Origin: Actinostola sp. cb2023
Taxonomy: Eukaryota; Cnidaria; Anthozoa; Actiniaria; Actinostolidae
Assembly (NCBI GenBank): GCA_033675265.1
Contig: JAUJYZ010000853.1
Coordinates: 1 to 64,000, forward strand
DNA length: 64,000 bases
Reading direction: 5' to 3'
Below the pieces are notes generated by a model. The model saw only the letters and a program-made list of their open reading frames with translations. It did no database searches and had not been told where the DNA came from. A program made the position numbers and the translations under genes. This document shows, one piece after another, positions 12,640 to 23,055 of this stretch (its first letter is position 1; each line of letters starts with the position of its first letter).

Positions 12640-12985
12640 AGTCAAGGTGACCATGATGAAATAATTGACGATGAGGAAGGACAACATGACCATGATGAAA
12701 GAATTGATGATGAGGAAAGACAAGATGACTGTGAAGAAAGAATTGATGATGAGGAAAGACAAGATGACTGTGAAGAAAGAATTGAGGATGAGGAAAGACA
12801 AGATGACTGTGAAGAAAGAATTGATGACGAGGAAAGACAAGATGACTATGAAGAAAGAATTGAGGATGAGGAAAGACAAGATGACTGTGAAGAAAGAATT
12901 GATGACGAGGAAAGACAAGATGACTGTGAAGAAAGAATTGATGACGAGGAAAGACAGAATGACTGTGAGGAAAGAAGTGGAGGTA
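12640..12985 (+). repeat. 39-bp coding tandem repeat (13-residue acidic unit)
   Basis: A 39-bp unit is repeated about eight times inside the long exon of the transposase-like pseudogene. It encodes DDEERQDDCEERI, alternating with an E-for-D variant. The period is a multiple of three, so the frame is kept. Antisense ORFs over it are shadows. Confidence 0.9.
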
Positions 12986-13605
12986 GAGGAAAAAACATGC
13001 TGGATAAGGTTGAAGAACAAACATCAAAGAGAAAGAGAAAACATGATGAGGAACCAAGTGAAGGCAGTACAAGCAAAAAACAATGCACTGATACATTTCT
13101 AAAAACCAAGACAGGAAAAGCCATTGAAATTGTTGTGGGCAAGCTGCCAGAAGTAGAATATTTTGACAGCATGAAGTATGGTCTGACCAGAAATCCACAA
13201 TCAAGGTATTACATTGACCACTACCAAACATCTCTGGCTAAAGTTCAAGTGTTGGTACTGAAAGCCTTGACAGCAGTAAACAAAGACATTGCAGAATGGG
13301 ACAGAAACTTTTTTGAACAAAACAATTCACTTCCGACAGATATCGACTATCACAGTGACAATACAATAATCATACTACTGAAGAGGAGAAAGGTAGCAAG
13401 TCAGTTACTTGGCTCATGGAACATGACAATTCAACTATCTTAAAGCTACATGTACAATTGAAATCCAACTAATTATTAATCGACAATGATAACTTTAGAA
13501 AATACTTCAAAAACGCAAGCATAATTAATGAGCAATTCGTCCAATCAGAAGGACGAAATCAATCACGTGCATGTAAATGTACCTTAATACCCGGTAAAGC
13601 ACTGC

Positions 13606-13641
13606 TTATTAGTATTCTTTATATAAAGAATACTAATAAGG
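13606..13641. repeat. Short perfect palindrome
   Basis: TTATTAGTATTCTTTATA is followed directly by its complement TATAAAGAATACTAATAA. This is a compact hairpin just downstream of the transposase-like pseudogene. Confidence 0.75.
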
Positions 13642-13649
13642 GAAGGTCT

Positions 13650-14090
13650 CATATTGGTGTCGTATTATTGACCTCCCTGTTCCCTGTACGGGACGACATA
13701 TACATGTACATGTATGTTGTCCGGAAAGATTGCTCCTTGGTCACACTTTCAGACCGTCATTCAAATGTGGGATCTTTTTGAGAGTATCAGTAGTATCGGT
13801 GCGCATGTCTGAGGCGTTCGAAGCAACACGATATTGCTATGTTTGTGTTTTCCTTGCTGGTTTTTTTACTGAAATCATCCGAAGATGTATTATTTTGGAA
13901 AATCGTTCGCCGAGTGGTTTTAGACCCGATAAAACATGATCTGCAAGTTTATTGAACAGTACATTATTTATAGATTTCAGTGAACTGTTGCCGGTTGAGG
14001 GAATAGATTGTGATATCTTCACATGCAAAATCTTAGTTATCTTCAAGATAACATCAAAAACCTATTTCACTAAAATCTATAAATTAAATA
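13650..14090. other. No gene seen
   Basis: Two antiparallel ORFs of 69 codons occur, but neither has recognisable content or splice context. The stretch is otherwise AT-rich. Confidence 0.45.
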
Positions 14091-14097
14091 CATGAAC

Positions 14098-14192
14098 ACT
14101 TGGAGATATGAGTTTTACCTTCTTGTGCGAACTTGAGATTTTTTTGTAGACTCAGTGATAAAACTCATATCTCAACATGCCAAGGAGTAACC
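14098..14192. mobile_element. Small inverted-repeat element
   Basis: CTTGGAGATATGAGTTTTA at the left pairs with TAAAACTCATATCTCAACAT at the right, with imperfect outer ends. It may be a miniature element or a hairpin remnant. Confidence 0.55.
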
Positions 14193-14553
14193 TCTATATT
14201 TGAAACAAAACTTACCTCATTTACATAAACTTTAAGTTTGACTTCCTCACCCAAACATGTTCAAACTTCGTCTTATTGAAAAATGAGTTTGACATGCACC
14301 TAGAAGTTTTATAAATTAATTAGTACAGCCCAGACATAAATAAATTAGTTATATACACAATGTACATGTAATGTATATTAATTTAACAATGTACATGAAC
14401 ATGCACTTTCAAGCAAACACGTTTGAGATGTTTTGCAGAATAGGAACAGTAGTTATTGAGAGTACCTTACTGCATAATAAGAGAAATTCTTCTAGTAATA
14501 TATATAGTTTTCTTTTCTTAGAATTGTAATAAATTACAGATAAATTAATTAGT

Positions 14554-14796
14554 TATTAGCCATTTCGGAGTTGATGTTTGCGGGGCATTGTGGGACTGTT
14601 TTGAGGGACGGCTTATCTTCAATACCGCGACAAGTTTGAATAGTGATATATTAAAGTTTGAAGTAAGTCAGTTTGGCACACAATAATTATGTTTCCCAGT
14701 CGTTTCCTCGTGTTTTACAGTAAATAGACAGTATTGACGTCCCTCAAAACAGCCCCACAATTCCTTTCGAACATCAACTCCGAAATGGCTAATAGT
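14554..14796. mobile_element. Inverted-repeat element with about 55-bp ends
   Basis: The left end contains ATTAGCCATTTCGGAGTTGA and the right end contains TCAACTCCGAAATGGCTAAT. Inner GGACTGTTTTGAGGGACG also pairs with CGTCCCTCAAAACAGCCC. There is no ORF. It is a typical non-autonomous DNA element. Confidence 0.88.
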
Positions 14797-14839
14797 ACTT
14801 ATACATATTTTAGCATTATATCAGTAATATATACAGCTT

Positions 14840-14974
14840 ATTTGACATTTTAGTGTGTAGTATGGCTGGATATTTTTACGAGTCTGCAGTATTTTGTCGA
14901 GCCTGTAGGGCGAGACAAAAATAAAAAAACGAGTAAAAATTTCCAGCCTTACTCCACACTAAAATGTTAAATAG
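14840..14974. mobile_element. Inverted-repeat element, TTTTTACGAG family, copy 2
   Basis: The left TTTGACATTTTAGTGTG pairs with the right CACACTAAAATGTTAAA. Inner TATTTTTACGAGTC pairs with ACGAGTAAAAATTTC. The internal organisation is the same as at 9694-9829. Confidence 0.83.
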
Positions 14975-15814
14975 GTAAGTTATTTATTATCCAACTCTTT
15001 TGTGATGCGAAAAATACACTCCTCCCGTGAAGGATATTTAAATAAAAGCGCGCGCGAAATAGACGAGTAAAAATATCGCTGGATATTTTTACTCGCTCCA
15101 GTCCTCTATTTATTTAATGTAAAGCGCCTTAGAACTTTTGTATTTGTGCGCTATAAAAATAAAAATATTATTTATTCATCTTACTCTCGAGGCCTTGCCT
15201 GCTACGTGAATCGTTGGCCAGAAGTTGTGTGTGTAACTGGAAGCCGTTTAGCTATAGAAGTCTGGTCAGCGGTTGTGTGTGTGCGGGGGACTCCCCCGAG
15301 CTTATATGGCTCGGTTTTACACAGCAGCTCTCTCAGCCTTCTCCCAAACTTCCCTCGTGTTTATATCAGGCTACATGTAAACACGGGAAACGTTTTCTAT
15401 TTATTAAGATTAAAGATTAAAGTGCTAGTGGACCCTTTAAAATATAAGTGATCAACTGTATCAATATTGAGACTGATTGAGAACATGTGTACAACATATG
15501 TTATTGATACAATCATGTACTTTAAGATGAGAACACTTTCAAGCAATGTTAAATGTATAAACTTAAATCGTGAAGCCAGCATGTGCATTGAATTGAAATC
15601 ATAGTAATATAGCTCAATAACAAATGCCATTTAAAAATAATTCCAGATTTTATTATTGCCAGTATGAAAAACGTCACTGCTTCTACTTTGTACAGTCACA
15701 GCTAATTTTAACATTTACACATAGAAATATCGGAGCCGCAATATCAATACAAAAATAAAACGAACCTTTGCATCAAAACTTTAAGCTAAGCACTAACACT
15801 AACAGTAAACTTAC

Positions 15815-16039
15815 CGTTGGTTTTCGATATGTCGTTGACGGTTGATCCATGCTCGTTGTACAGTAGCGGCTAAGTCCTTCAAAACTCTTCTCTTGAAAGC
15901 ATTTAAATTTCGAGAATATGTCTATTATACGAATATCTGTATTCCATCCAGTATTAATTGAACTCCGGCCTTGTAGTTGGATAAAAACTAACAAAACCAA
16001 CGCGCTACAAAGCTCTCCCGTCTCAGAACCATCCGCCAT
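15815..16039 (-). CDS. Candidate first exon of an unrecognised protein
   Basis: An ATG in an AAAATGGCGGAT context opens 75 codons and ends at a good donor (CCAACG/GTAAGT). The peptide starts MADGSETGELCSALVLLVFI, so a hydrophobic stretch follows a short polar start. This could be an anchor or signal segment. No downstream exon could be assigned. Its function is unknown, and it could be an accidental ORF. Confidence 0.3.
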
Positions 16040-16117
16040 TTTGAATTTTACATAAAACACGTGGGCGACGTGGGGGGTCTCCATTCGCCAGCGGACCCAG
16101 GTCTTTTAAAACATGCT

Positions 16118-16258
16118 TGAGTGTCCGTTGTCGACGAATGGGGCGTGGCCGTGTGTCGGCATTACCGAAAGTGCTCTAGTTGTGTGTTTATAAAATTATA
16201 TGAAGTGTCCGTTGTCGACGAAAGGGGCGTGGCCGTTTGTCGGCATTACCAAAACTGC
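16118..16258 (+). repeat. 84-bp repeat units, distant copy
   Basis: About one and a half units of the 84-bp repeat recur here in the same orientation as the array at 6121-6410. GTGTCCGTTGTCGACGAA appears at both ends. The copy lies 10 kb away and close to the right 69-bp inverted repeat. This supports a common larger element. Confidence 0.85.
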
Positions 16259-16259
16259 T

Positions 16260-16991
16260 GAATCGCCCTTCGCGCTGGCAAATGCTAAATAGCATTAGTT
16301 ATTTGCCGCTGACCCTCATAGAAAATGTAAAGCCTAGTGTGTGCATGGTTGGTTTTGATGTTTCCTCCGGCCGCCTTTTCCAGTAGTGTCCAGTAGGCCC
16401 CATTTGGACTAATAGGCATTATTACCAATTATACTTGTGGCCATGATTGAAATAAAGTGCTTTTTACAATATAATTTGACTTTTATTGCTATATTTTTCT
16501 TCCCGATTGGGTGGATCCTACTCACTTTCCTAACCGTGACCAGAAGGATAAACTAAACATACACCATATAACTTGCCTTCGGGCGGGTTCCTGGTCCGGT
16601 TTGGCTGGTGGGGGGCCTTCCCTGAATTTCCCTCGAGGTGTCGGAATGGGTGTATCCCCATTTCTCCTTCTCATCCCTAGGGTCATTTCTACACTAACAT
16701 ATTAGAACGTCAGAAACACACGGTCAAGTGGTGTGACTGGGAAGGCAGCCCTACTGGCTGGGCCGGACCATTCCCGCCCGGCAAGGCAAACGACTAGGTC
16801 GCCGCCTCTCCGCGTAGGGTCACTACAGGTTCCGGGTCCCAAATGCTTTCACAGCTGGAAATGTCAGTAATTATTAATTGTTATTTTCTGAGTTTCGGGA
16901 GGATCCCCATTTTATACACCTTTTCCCTCGTTTGGGGCGTATTCACGTTGAGTTCGAAAGGTAGCGGAAGCAGCGTCAGCGAGTGGGCAAA
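16260..16991. other. No gene seen, possible element 3-prime region
   Basis: The stretch has moderate GC content. A 64-codon ORF starts at 16,511 but has no recognisable domain. It lies between the 84-bp repeats and the 69-bp inverted repeat, so it may be the terminal region of the putative large element. Confidence 0.4.
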
Positions 16992-17061
16992 GGTCCAATC
17001 TCATTCTCCCATAACTTAATCGCACCGAGACAATGAGCGGGGATTTTAGTAGTGAAAATGG
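16992..17061 (-). repeat. 69-bp inverted repeat, right copy
   Basis: This is the reverse complement of 4131-4199 with one extra A (CTAAAATCCCC against CTAAATCCCC). It begins GGTCCAATCTCATTCTCCCA and ends GTGAAAATGG. Confidence 0.7.
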
Positions 17062-17794
17062 TTATTTATTTTCTTTATATTGAACAAACATGAAAGAACA
17101 AGAAAATTGTTGTCCAGTCACTGATTAAACGATAGATCTATCTATCTATCTATCAGTACAATCTGACACTTGTTCGCTAGCTTGGTTGTACCTTTTAGGG
17201 GTTGAAATCAACATGGTTTCAACAGCTATTTAAATTTATGCATACCTTTTTGCTGACAGACACCCTAAAAAGTACAGACTTGGTACATTCATTTAAAATC
17301 TGAACCCCTCTAAGCGGTACCTGCAAATCAAAGATGTCAAACCTACACGTATGGGCTATTATGGACACTTTTTTCTGACTTCAATAAAAACTGAAACACT
17401 ATGCATATAGAATAATAATTATTTATTAATAACTTTATTGCTTTACCACATACATTATTGTGTACAGTGCATAGAACATTATTTTACAGGTCAAATTTAA
17501 TTTCAGGTCATTTAAAATTCAACCTAGGTTGAATTTTTTTAACCTAGGTCATATTTTGAATATATAAGATTATTTTAAAAAGGGATTTATTTTTGGGGAC
17601 TCATTAAAAAAACAGGGGCTTGGATTTTTGTGGGGGGTTCTCAAAAGAACTAGACGACTTCCTGGCACCCACCCCTACCTTCATTCTCTCCCTACGTATC
17701 CCTCCTTTCCTTTCCTGTCCTGTCTGCCTACATTAATTCTGTCTATCTGTCTATTTATACCATATTAACAAATTTTTTTCAATTTTTGTCTTAC

Positions 17795-17885
17795 CTTGTC
17801 TGGGACTCGAACTCAGAACTCTGACTGTAGACCAGCGTTGACCAGCGCATTAACCAACTATGCCATCGAGGATTTCGATGTCGGA
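17795..17885 (-). ncRNA. tRNA-like sequence, probably tRNA-derived SINE head
   Basis: On the minus strand TGGCATAGTTGGTTAATGCG matches a pol III A box, and GTTCGAGTCCC matches a B box about 40 bases later. The acceptor stem ends do not pair well, so a functional tRNA is unlikely. A tRNA-derived SINE or tRNA pseudogene is more likely. It sits inside the 17.48-18.67 kb element. Confidence 0.6.
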
Positions 17886-18286
17886 TTAGCATCATATTTA
17901 CATTTTATTAATGTTATTCGTTTTCTATTACGTCATTATGTCATTTAAATTCACGCATGCGCGCTAGATCAAAACGTGGACTTAGCAATATGGCGGATCA
18001 CGAGCCATGGGTTGATCGTGAGGCTTTCTACCGAGAAATAACAACCTGAAACAGGATAAAAGTACAAATTCGCTTGTGACTTTCGTACTTTGTACTTGAC
18101 AGACACATTTTATGAAAAGGCAAAGAAAATCCTTAGTGGTGCCTCATTCAATTCACGGACGGCCGTGAGTTGAGTTTGTCATCCGGTTCGTTCTCTCCCT
18201 TGCTTCGAGGGTTTTTCGCTGGGTACTCCCGTTATCCTCCCTTGTAAAAAAACGAACTAGTGAGACAAGTGTTGGGTGTACATAAG

Positions 18287-18600
18287 AGGTACTTGATTAC
18301 TATAGCCTTCCCCAATACTTAACCCAAAACCTAACCCCAAGGTACTTGGTTACTATAGCCTTCCCCAATACTATCCCTAAACCTAACCCCAAGGTACTTG
18401 ATTACTTAGCCTTCCCAAATACTAACCCTAAACCTAACCCCAAGGTACTTGATTACTATTAAATAGCCTTCCCCAATACTTAAACCTAAACCTAATCCCA
18501 AGGTACTTGATTACTATAGCCTTCCCAAATACTAGTGTTAACCCTAAACCTAACCCCAAGGTACTTGATTACTATATAATATTCTCTAATACTAATAACC
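18287..18600 (+). repeat. 52-58-bp tandem repeat with telomere-like motifs
   Basis: About six units start with GGTACTTGATTACTATAGCC, followed by TTCCCCAATACT and then AACCCTAAACCTAACCCC. The CCCTAA-like phrases are degenerate telomere motifs embedded in a longer unit. The array lies inside the 1.2-kb inverted-repeat element. Confidence 0.85.
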
Positions 18601-18699
18601 TAGGTTGAAAAAAATCAACCTAGAACAAAATTCAACAATAAATGACCTGAAATTAAATTTGACCTGTAACATACATTATTTCGTATAATAGATATATAT

Positions 18700-20824
18700 A
18701 GCTAATTGCATAATCGTTGTCGGGTCGAAAATCATGAAAGCTATGACCAAAACATGTAATAGTCTATGAGTGGCGGTGTTGTATGAGATATATTGTAGAT
18801 CTTATACAACACGGCTGCGAATATTGTATTGAACTTATCATATCCACAGATGTATAAAATCATGTTCTACTAACATTATTTTAGCATTATAGTTTAAAAA
18901 TATAAATAAGAATTAGTGCTATATAATCTTGTATTCAGAGTATATTTTCTACACTCTATCAATGCAGATGGGATCAATAGCATTTATCACCTCTAAAATT
19001 TAGGCTAACACAGATACAGATTAAAAATCTTATGTCAAATACATGTACATGAAAAGTGCAAATTCTGACACACATTATTGTTGTCCATGCATGCCAAGCT
19101 GCAGTTTTTATCGTATAGTGGGTTTTAGAAAGCTCTATCTGAAAAAGATAAAATAAATGAAGATTAGAAAAGAAAAGTTCAAACATATTTAAGCTTATAT
19201 AAAAGTTGTGTAACAAAAAGTAAAAATATAAATATAACTTACAATACTTATAGAATGATAAAGATTATAATATAGTAATGAAACTAATACATTTGTACTT
19301 ATGTACATTTTTAGTACACTCTAATTCAGGGTTCAGTTGTGTTGACTACTTGAACACTATAAACAAATGTAGTTCTTTATGTAATAGGTCTACCATTTAT
19401 ATCACACGGGTTCTCATTGTTTTGCGAGGGATATTAAGCAAAGTCTCCCTCGCGGCTAATATAAAATGAGGGAAATTTAGACTACATAACCTCCTTTTGT
19501 GGATTAGGATTGCCAGTCAGCCCCTCATATATACACAATCATTGGAACACTAGAGCAATCCAAAGAGTAAACAGTGTTCTGGATATCAAAACAGAAGGAA
19601 ATCCACAAAAGACGAACTAATGTAGGCTTTACACTCTTTCATTGTGTAAATGAAACAAACATCTTTCAACATGAAGCATCCATTCCCCAGAGCTGTACAG
19701 TCTAATCAAGACTATTTCACAAAACACTAATTATCCATTGCGGTTTATTTAGCAATCCATCCCTGCTGTGCTGACAGAGGTTTCAGACTTTATAGCTGAT
19801 CAATATCACTTATTACTTATGATTGTGATAGATGTCTGGTACCAAATGTCTAAGCTCTCTCTACAACTTTTATACTTAGCTAAATGCACTTGAGTAATTT
19901 TTGGATGGAACGAGGAAAGGTAAAAAGTAGTTAAATACAATTATATAACCAACCTTCGGCTTCGGCGCTTCCACTGCCCATTGACTTTATTCACCGTTTG
20001 AATTTTGCTGATGTCTTGATGAGTGATAATTCGCTGCTGTCATGGCCCAAAACCACCAACCACGGTCGTTAGAACGAACTTCCAGTCTTATCGCTATTGA
20101 AAACTATCAGTGTTGCTAAAAGCCTCATGAGTTTGTGAAAAATTTAGGCAAAATCTACCTTCCCAACGCCGTGCATTCAAAACATACTCCAAGGGAGATG
20201 TGTCCACTACGAAAACCAAGCTGAAATGATGCAATCCCATCATGCTTTTCGGGCATAGATTTCCGTACCGTAACCGTACCGTGACCGTAACTCAGTGCCG
20301 TAGGTTTCCCACTCATACGAAATCGACTCTATTAGCGGCAAATGGTGGTATGCAAAGTCTTTACACGAACAAAGGCAGTATTGTTCAGCTATTTGCATCA
20401 AGCACTCTTTTGTAGATGAGTAATGCCAATTTCCAATTCATCTGCCGTTGACTCTACTCACTCTTTTCATAAACATGGTAAAAAAGTAATAAGATTCAGA
20501 TAGGGATTTTATAACCCTTCGTATTTGGGAATTAGTAGTTTTAATTCACGTCTGGGTACCACACCCAACATTAGGCAAGAAAATGCCAAGGAACGTTAAA
20601 TAAATCAGTAACTGTTTATTTAAGTGTCCAGAGAGTATTCTAGCGCTTGCGCACTAATTGGGGGACACTCCATACAACTGTCAACTCACTCGTTATCATG
20701 CAATTACCTTTCATTTATTTACGCATGGTACCCTCACTTCCAAAAACGTCTATTACATGAACATTCAGAAATGTCCGCATCTCTCTGAACTTATTCCAAG
20801 GCATTTTCAACACGACCCGTAAAT
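18700..20824. other. Intergenic, no gene seen
   Basis: This AT-rich stretch has only short ORFs without recognisable content. At 18,770-18,840 inverted phrases around ACAACACGGC suggest a small degraded element. A CCGTACCGTGACCGTA patch lies near 20,265. Confidence 0.5.
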
Positions 20825-21351
20825 CTAAAGAGTTTGTTGAATTAAGCTCTTGAAAGAGAAAGAAAAAAAGAAGACAGCACCTTTCAGTAATAATGATTGC
20901 CACAGTGTAAACATTTCCAGAACAAAATAATATTTACTGTTTGAGAAGTTCAGTTTTGCAGCTTGAAATGCCTTGATGGACACTTCCCTATTGGTTTTCA
21001 TGAACTGGGTCAAGGTGTTTACCAAGTCGTCGGGAGTTGGTGCTGTCCTCGCAGATACCATTTCTAATACCTTTGACGATTAAAAAAAAAAAAAGTTTAA
21101 GAATAAATTGAAAACAAATCCTAACGTATAAATTCCAATAAATACACTTACCTGTGTTAACACTTTTACTCGTGCGACAAGGGTTTTGCGTAAGGCGGAC
21201 CCTGAAGGATTGCCATTTCCAGGTGTTGGAATACATAGGTATGTCTTGTGTCGCGTACCATTGGTAGGACGTGCTACGATGGTATTGCCATTATTGGATT
21301 CGGAGATAATCGCCAATTTTATGGAATAGCTTCGTGATCTATTTGTTGTCA
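20825..21351 (-). pseudogene. Tnp2/CACTA-like coding fragment, part downstream of TE1 insertion
   Basis: Two exons are proposed: 21,152-21,351 and 20,825-21,070, joined in phase 0 (ACACAG/GTAAGT). They encode MTTNRSRSYSIKLAIISES at the start and later LEMVSARTAPTPDDLVNTL. On its own the content is not recognisable. If TE1 and one TTAA are removed, this reading frame continues without a break from the exon at 40,094-40,573. An in-frame ATG overlaps the TTAA, so an independent start is the alternative. The end runs into low-complexity Phe-rich coding and is probably not native. Confidence 0.45.
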
Positions 21352-21355
21352 TTAA

Positions 21356-22165
21356 GAGTGAATGTCAGTAAGAACCAAAGAAAAATTCAAAATTCGCGGA
21401 CACAGTCGTAACATCGAATTGGCTTATATTTTGTCTATTGATAGGACTATGTAGGCAGGAAAAGTAAATGAGGCTGATTTATTGAAATATCTATTATTTC
21501 GAAAAATAATCGCCAAAAACTATTTCGACCCGAAAAACGCTGAATTCGTCACGCTCTAAGTCAAAATTGTGCACTTTTGGAAAGTGTCGCGCACACTCTA
21601 AAACGTAAACAACGATATTTTCTCAACCTGGGTGCACAGATTGGACTTAATTTAACCAAAATATAGCAGTTTAAATCATTTTAAGTTATTTATAAAAGAA
21701 CGGCGATCCTTGAAAGTGACTATATTTACAGAAACACGTATCTTGTTCAAAACCATACATCGATCGTTTAAAGAAAAAGTGATGTGGTATTGTCTTAAAA
21801 CCGTCCATATTTTTACTACGTATTCTTCAAAAGTAGTTCTTGAAATTACCAGCAATAGTTTTGGGGCTCTTTTCAATATTATCAGTATGAACGCCATTCA
21901 AAATGGACAAAATCACACATTTTATTAAAACTGAAATTGACAACAACAGCCACATGTGCGAAATATATAATCAAAGTAGACACTTTTTAAGCTAGAAATA
22001 ACGATCGAGTAGTATTTGAACATATATAAAGGGATTTGTACTACATTAATAATAATATTTTGGTGAGAAGTCCATGCAGCCGCTGTTCGGTGTGTTTGTC
22101 GGCTGCTGTGACAAATTTCCTATTCATTTACAAAATAAATGTTTTTGCATTCTTTTTTTTTCGCA
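21356..22165 (+). repeat. TE1 left long terminal inverted repeat; carries the empty site for TE2
   Basis: The sequence is nearly complementary to 39,678-40,089 (outer half) and to 28,215-28,633 (inner half). At 21,768-21,771 it keeps an uninterrupted GTTTAAAG with TTAA. This is exactly the point where the right repeat holds TE2, so it serves as an internal empty-site control. Confidence 0.85.
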
Positions 22166-22468
22166 GAAGCTCTCACTCCTTATCACTCTTAGAAAATTAA
22201 GGCTATAATGCTTTAATTAATTAATAGGTTTGTCTTTTCGCCGGATGCTGTCTGAGATTGAGAAATATAACACTTAACGAATTTTTCAATATTCAGTGAT
22301 AAACTTTCACTCGTATACGGAAAATCGTTCTATACTCCCTATACATCATAATTTCATTGCCGCATCGACATTTTCAGTCAATTAGAAAAGAAACACAGGA
22401 AGACATATTCGGTTGTCAAGCAGCCACAGAAAGCACTTTGCATTGTGAATCCATATTGATCACTACTA

Positions 22469-22951
22469 AGGACCCGTTTTTGAAAACCTTCGTTTTTCTT
22501 TGACCGAAAACGGATAAAAAGCTTTGCGTCCACACTAGCGTTTTCACATCATTTTCGACCGTCCACACTAGGGGATGAAAACGATGATCCAAAGATGCGC
22601 TTTCATCACCAGGCTCTGCTTGGCCGTTTTTTCTGTTCAATACGCATGCGGCTCTAGTAGCGCCAGCGATACTATGCCGTTCATCCGCCATATTGAATAC
22701 TGGTTGTTTGCGGGAAACTGGGGCAGAGTTGTGACTTAAGCGTTTCTGAAAAGCTCCGTTTTTGCCGTCCATACTAAAACGATAGACCTGCGTCAGTTTT
22801 CAAAAGTTCCTGCTTTGGAAAGCGTTTTCGAAAACCTCCGTTTTCATAGATAAACATCTCCGTTTTCGATCGTTTTAGTGTGGACTCTCGGTAAAAACGC
22901 ATAAAAAAGTATGCGTTTTCGAGCGAAAACGGAGTAGTGTGGACGGGGCCT
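22469..22951. mobile_element. MITE-like element with GTCCACACTA motifs inside TE1
   Basis: The right end reads GAAAACGGAGTAGTGTGGAC followed by GGGGCC. The left part has complementary GTCCACACTAGCGTTTTC phrases and GAAAACG repeats. Such ends are common in hAT-type MITEs. The overlapping minus-strand ORF is a shadow of this repeat. Confidence 0.6.
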
Positions 22952-23055
22952 AATAGACCTCAAACATTGTTTTTCGTTCGGAGGATTTATGAAGTGCCTC
23001 CGTAAAAATACAATTATTGATATCGCGTCGATGCGGATGGGCCCTAAAACTTACT

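Larger units (their letters stand above)
7519..13443 (+). pseudogene. Transposase-like multi-exon pseudogene with SAP-like insert and acidic repeats
   Basis: Three exons are proposed: about 7519-7706, about 7807-8676 and 10,580-13,443. The last junction is phase-consistent (AAA G / AC). The middle exon has a Cys cluster (CKLCKYC) and a Lys-rich part. The long exon has a Cys-x2-Cys patch (CPGCDAH), a SAP-like helix pair near 11,490-11,590 (LKKAEVISELKARK), and a conserved-looking core with FEPLHD, YRRALLKLTAAI and CPRQIIWLYNLSW. It then has GIYYHAIIDHAPI and LRSINAE, then about eight 13-residue acidic repeats, then a C-terminal globular part. I recall close relatives repeated in cnidarian genomes, probably transposon-encoded, but cannot name the superfamily. 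In-frame stops at 10,819 (TGA), 10,840 (TAA) and 12,118 (TAA) are each one C-to-T change from a sense codon. Exon 1 also appears one T short near 7668. It is probably a decayed transposase. Confidence 0.65.
17484..18672. mobile_element. 1.2-kb non-autonomous element with about 75-bp inverted ends
   Basis: The left end contains ACAGGTCAAATTTAATTTCA, GGTCATTTAAAATTCAACC and TAGGTTGAAT. The right end contains the complement, finishing TGAAATTAAATTTGACCTGT. Inside are a tRNA-like sequence and telomere-like repeats. There is no transposase ORF. The target duplication is not clear. Confidence 0.75.

Noticed and set aside
12497..13231. Antisense ORF of 244 codons
   Set aside because: It is a shadow of the acidic repeat exon on the plus strand.
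17795..17885. Functional tRNA gene
   Set aside because: A and B boxes are present but the acceptor arms do not pair, and it lies inside a repeat element.
22416..22772. 118-codon minus-strand ORF
   Set aside because: It lies wholly in a GTCCACACTA-type MITE and has no domain.
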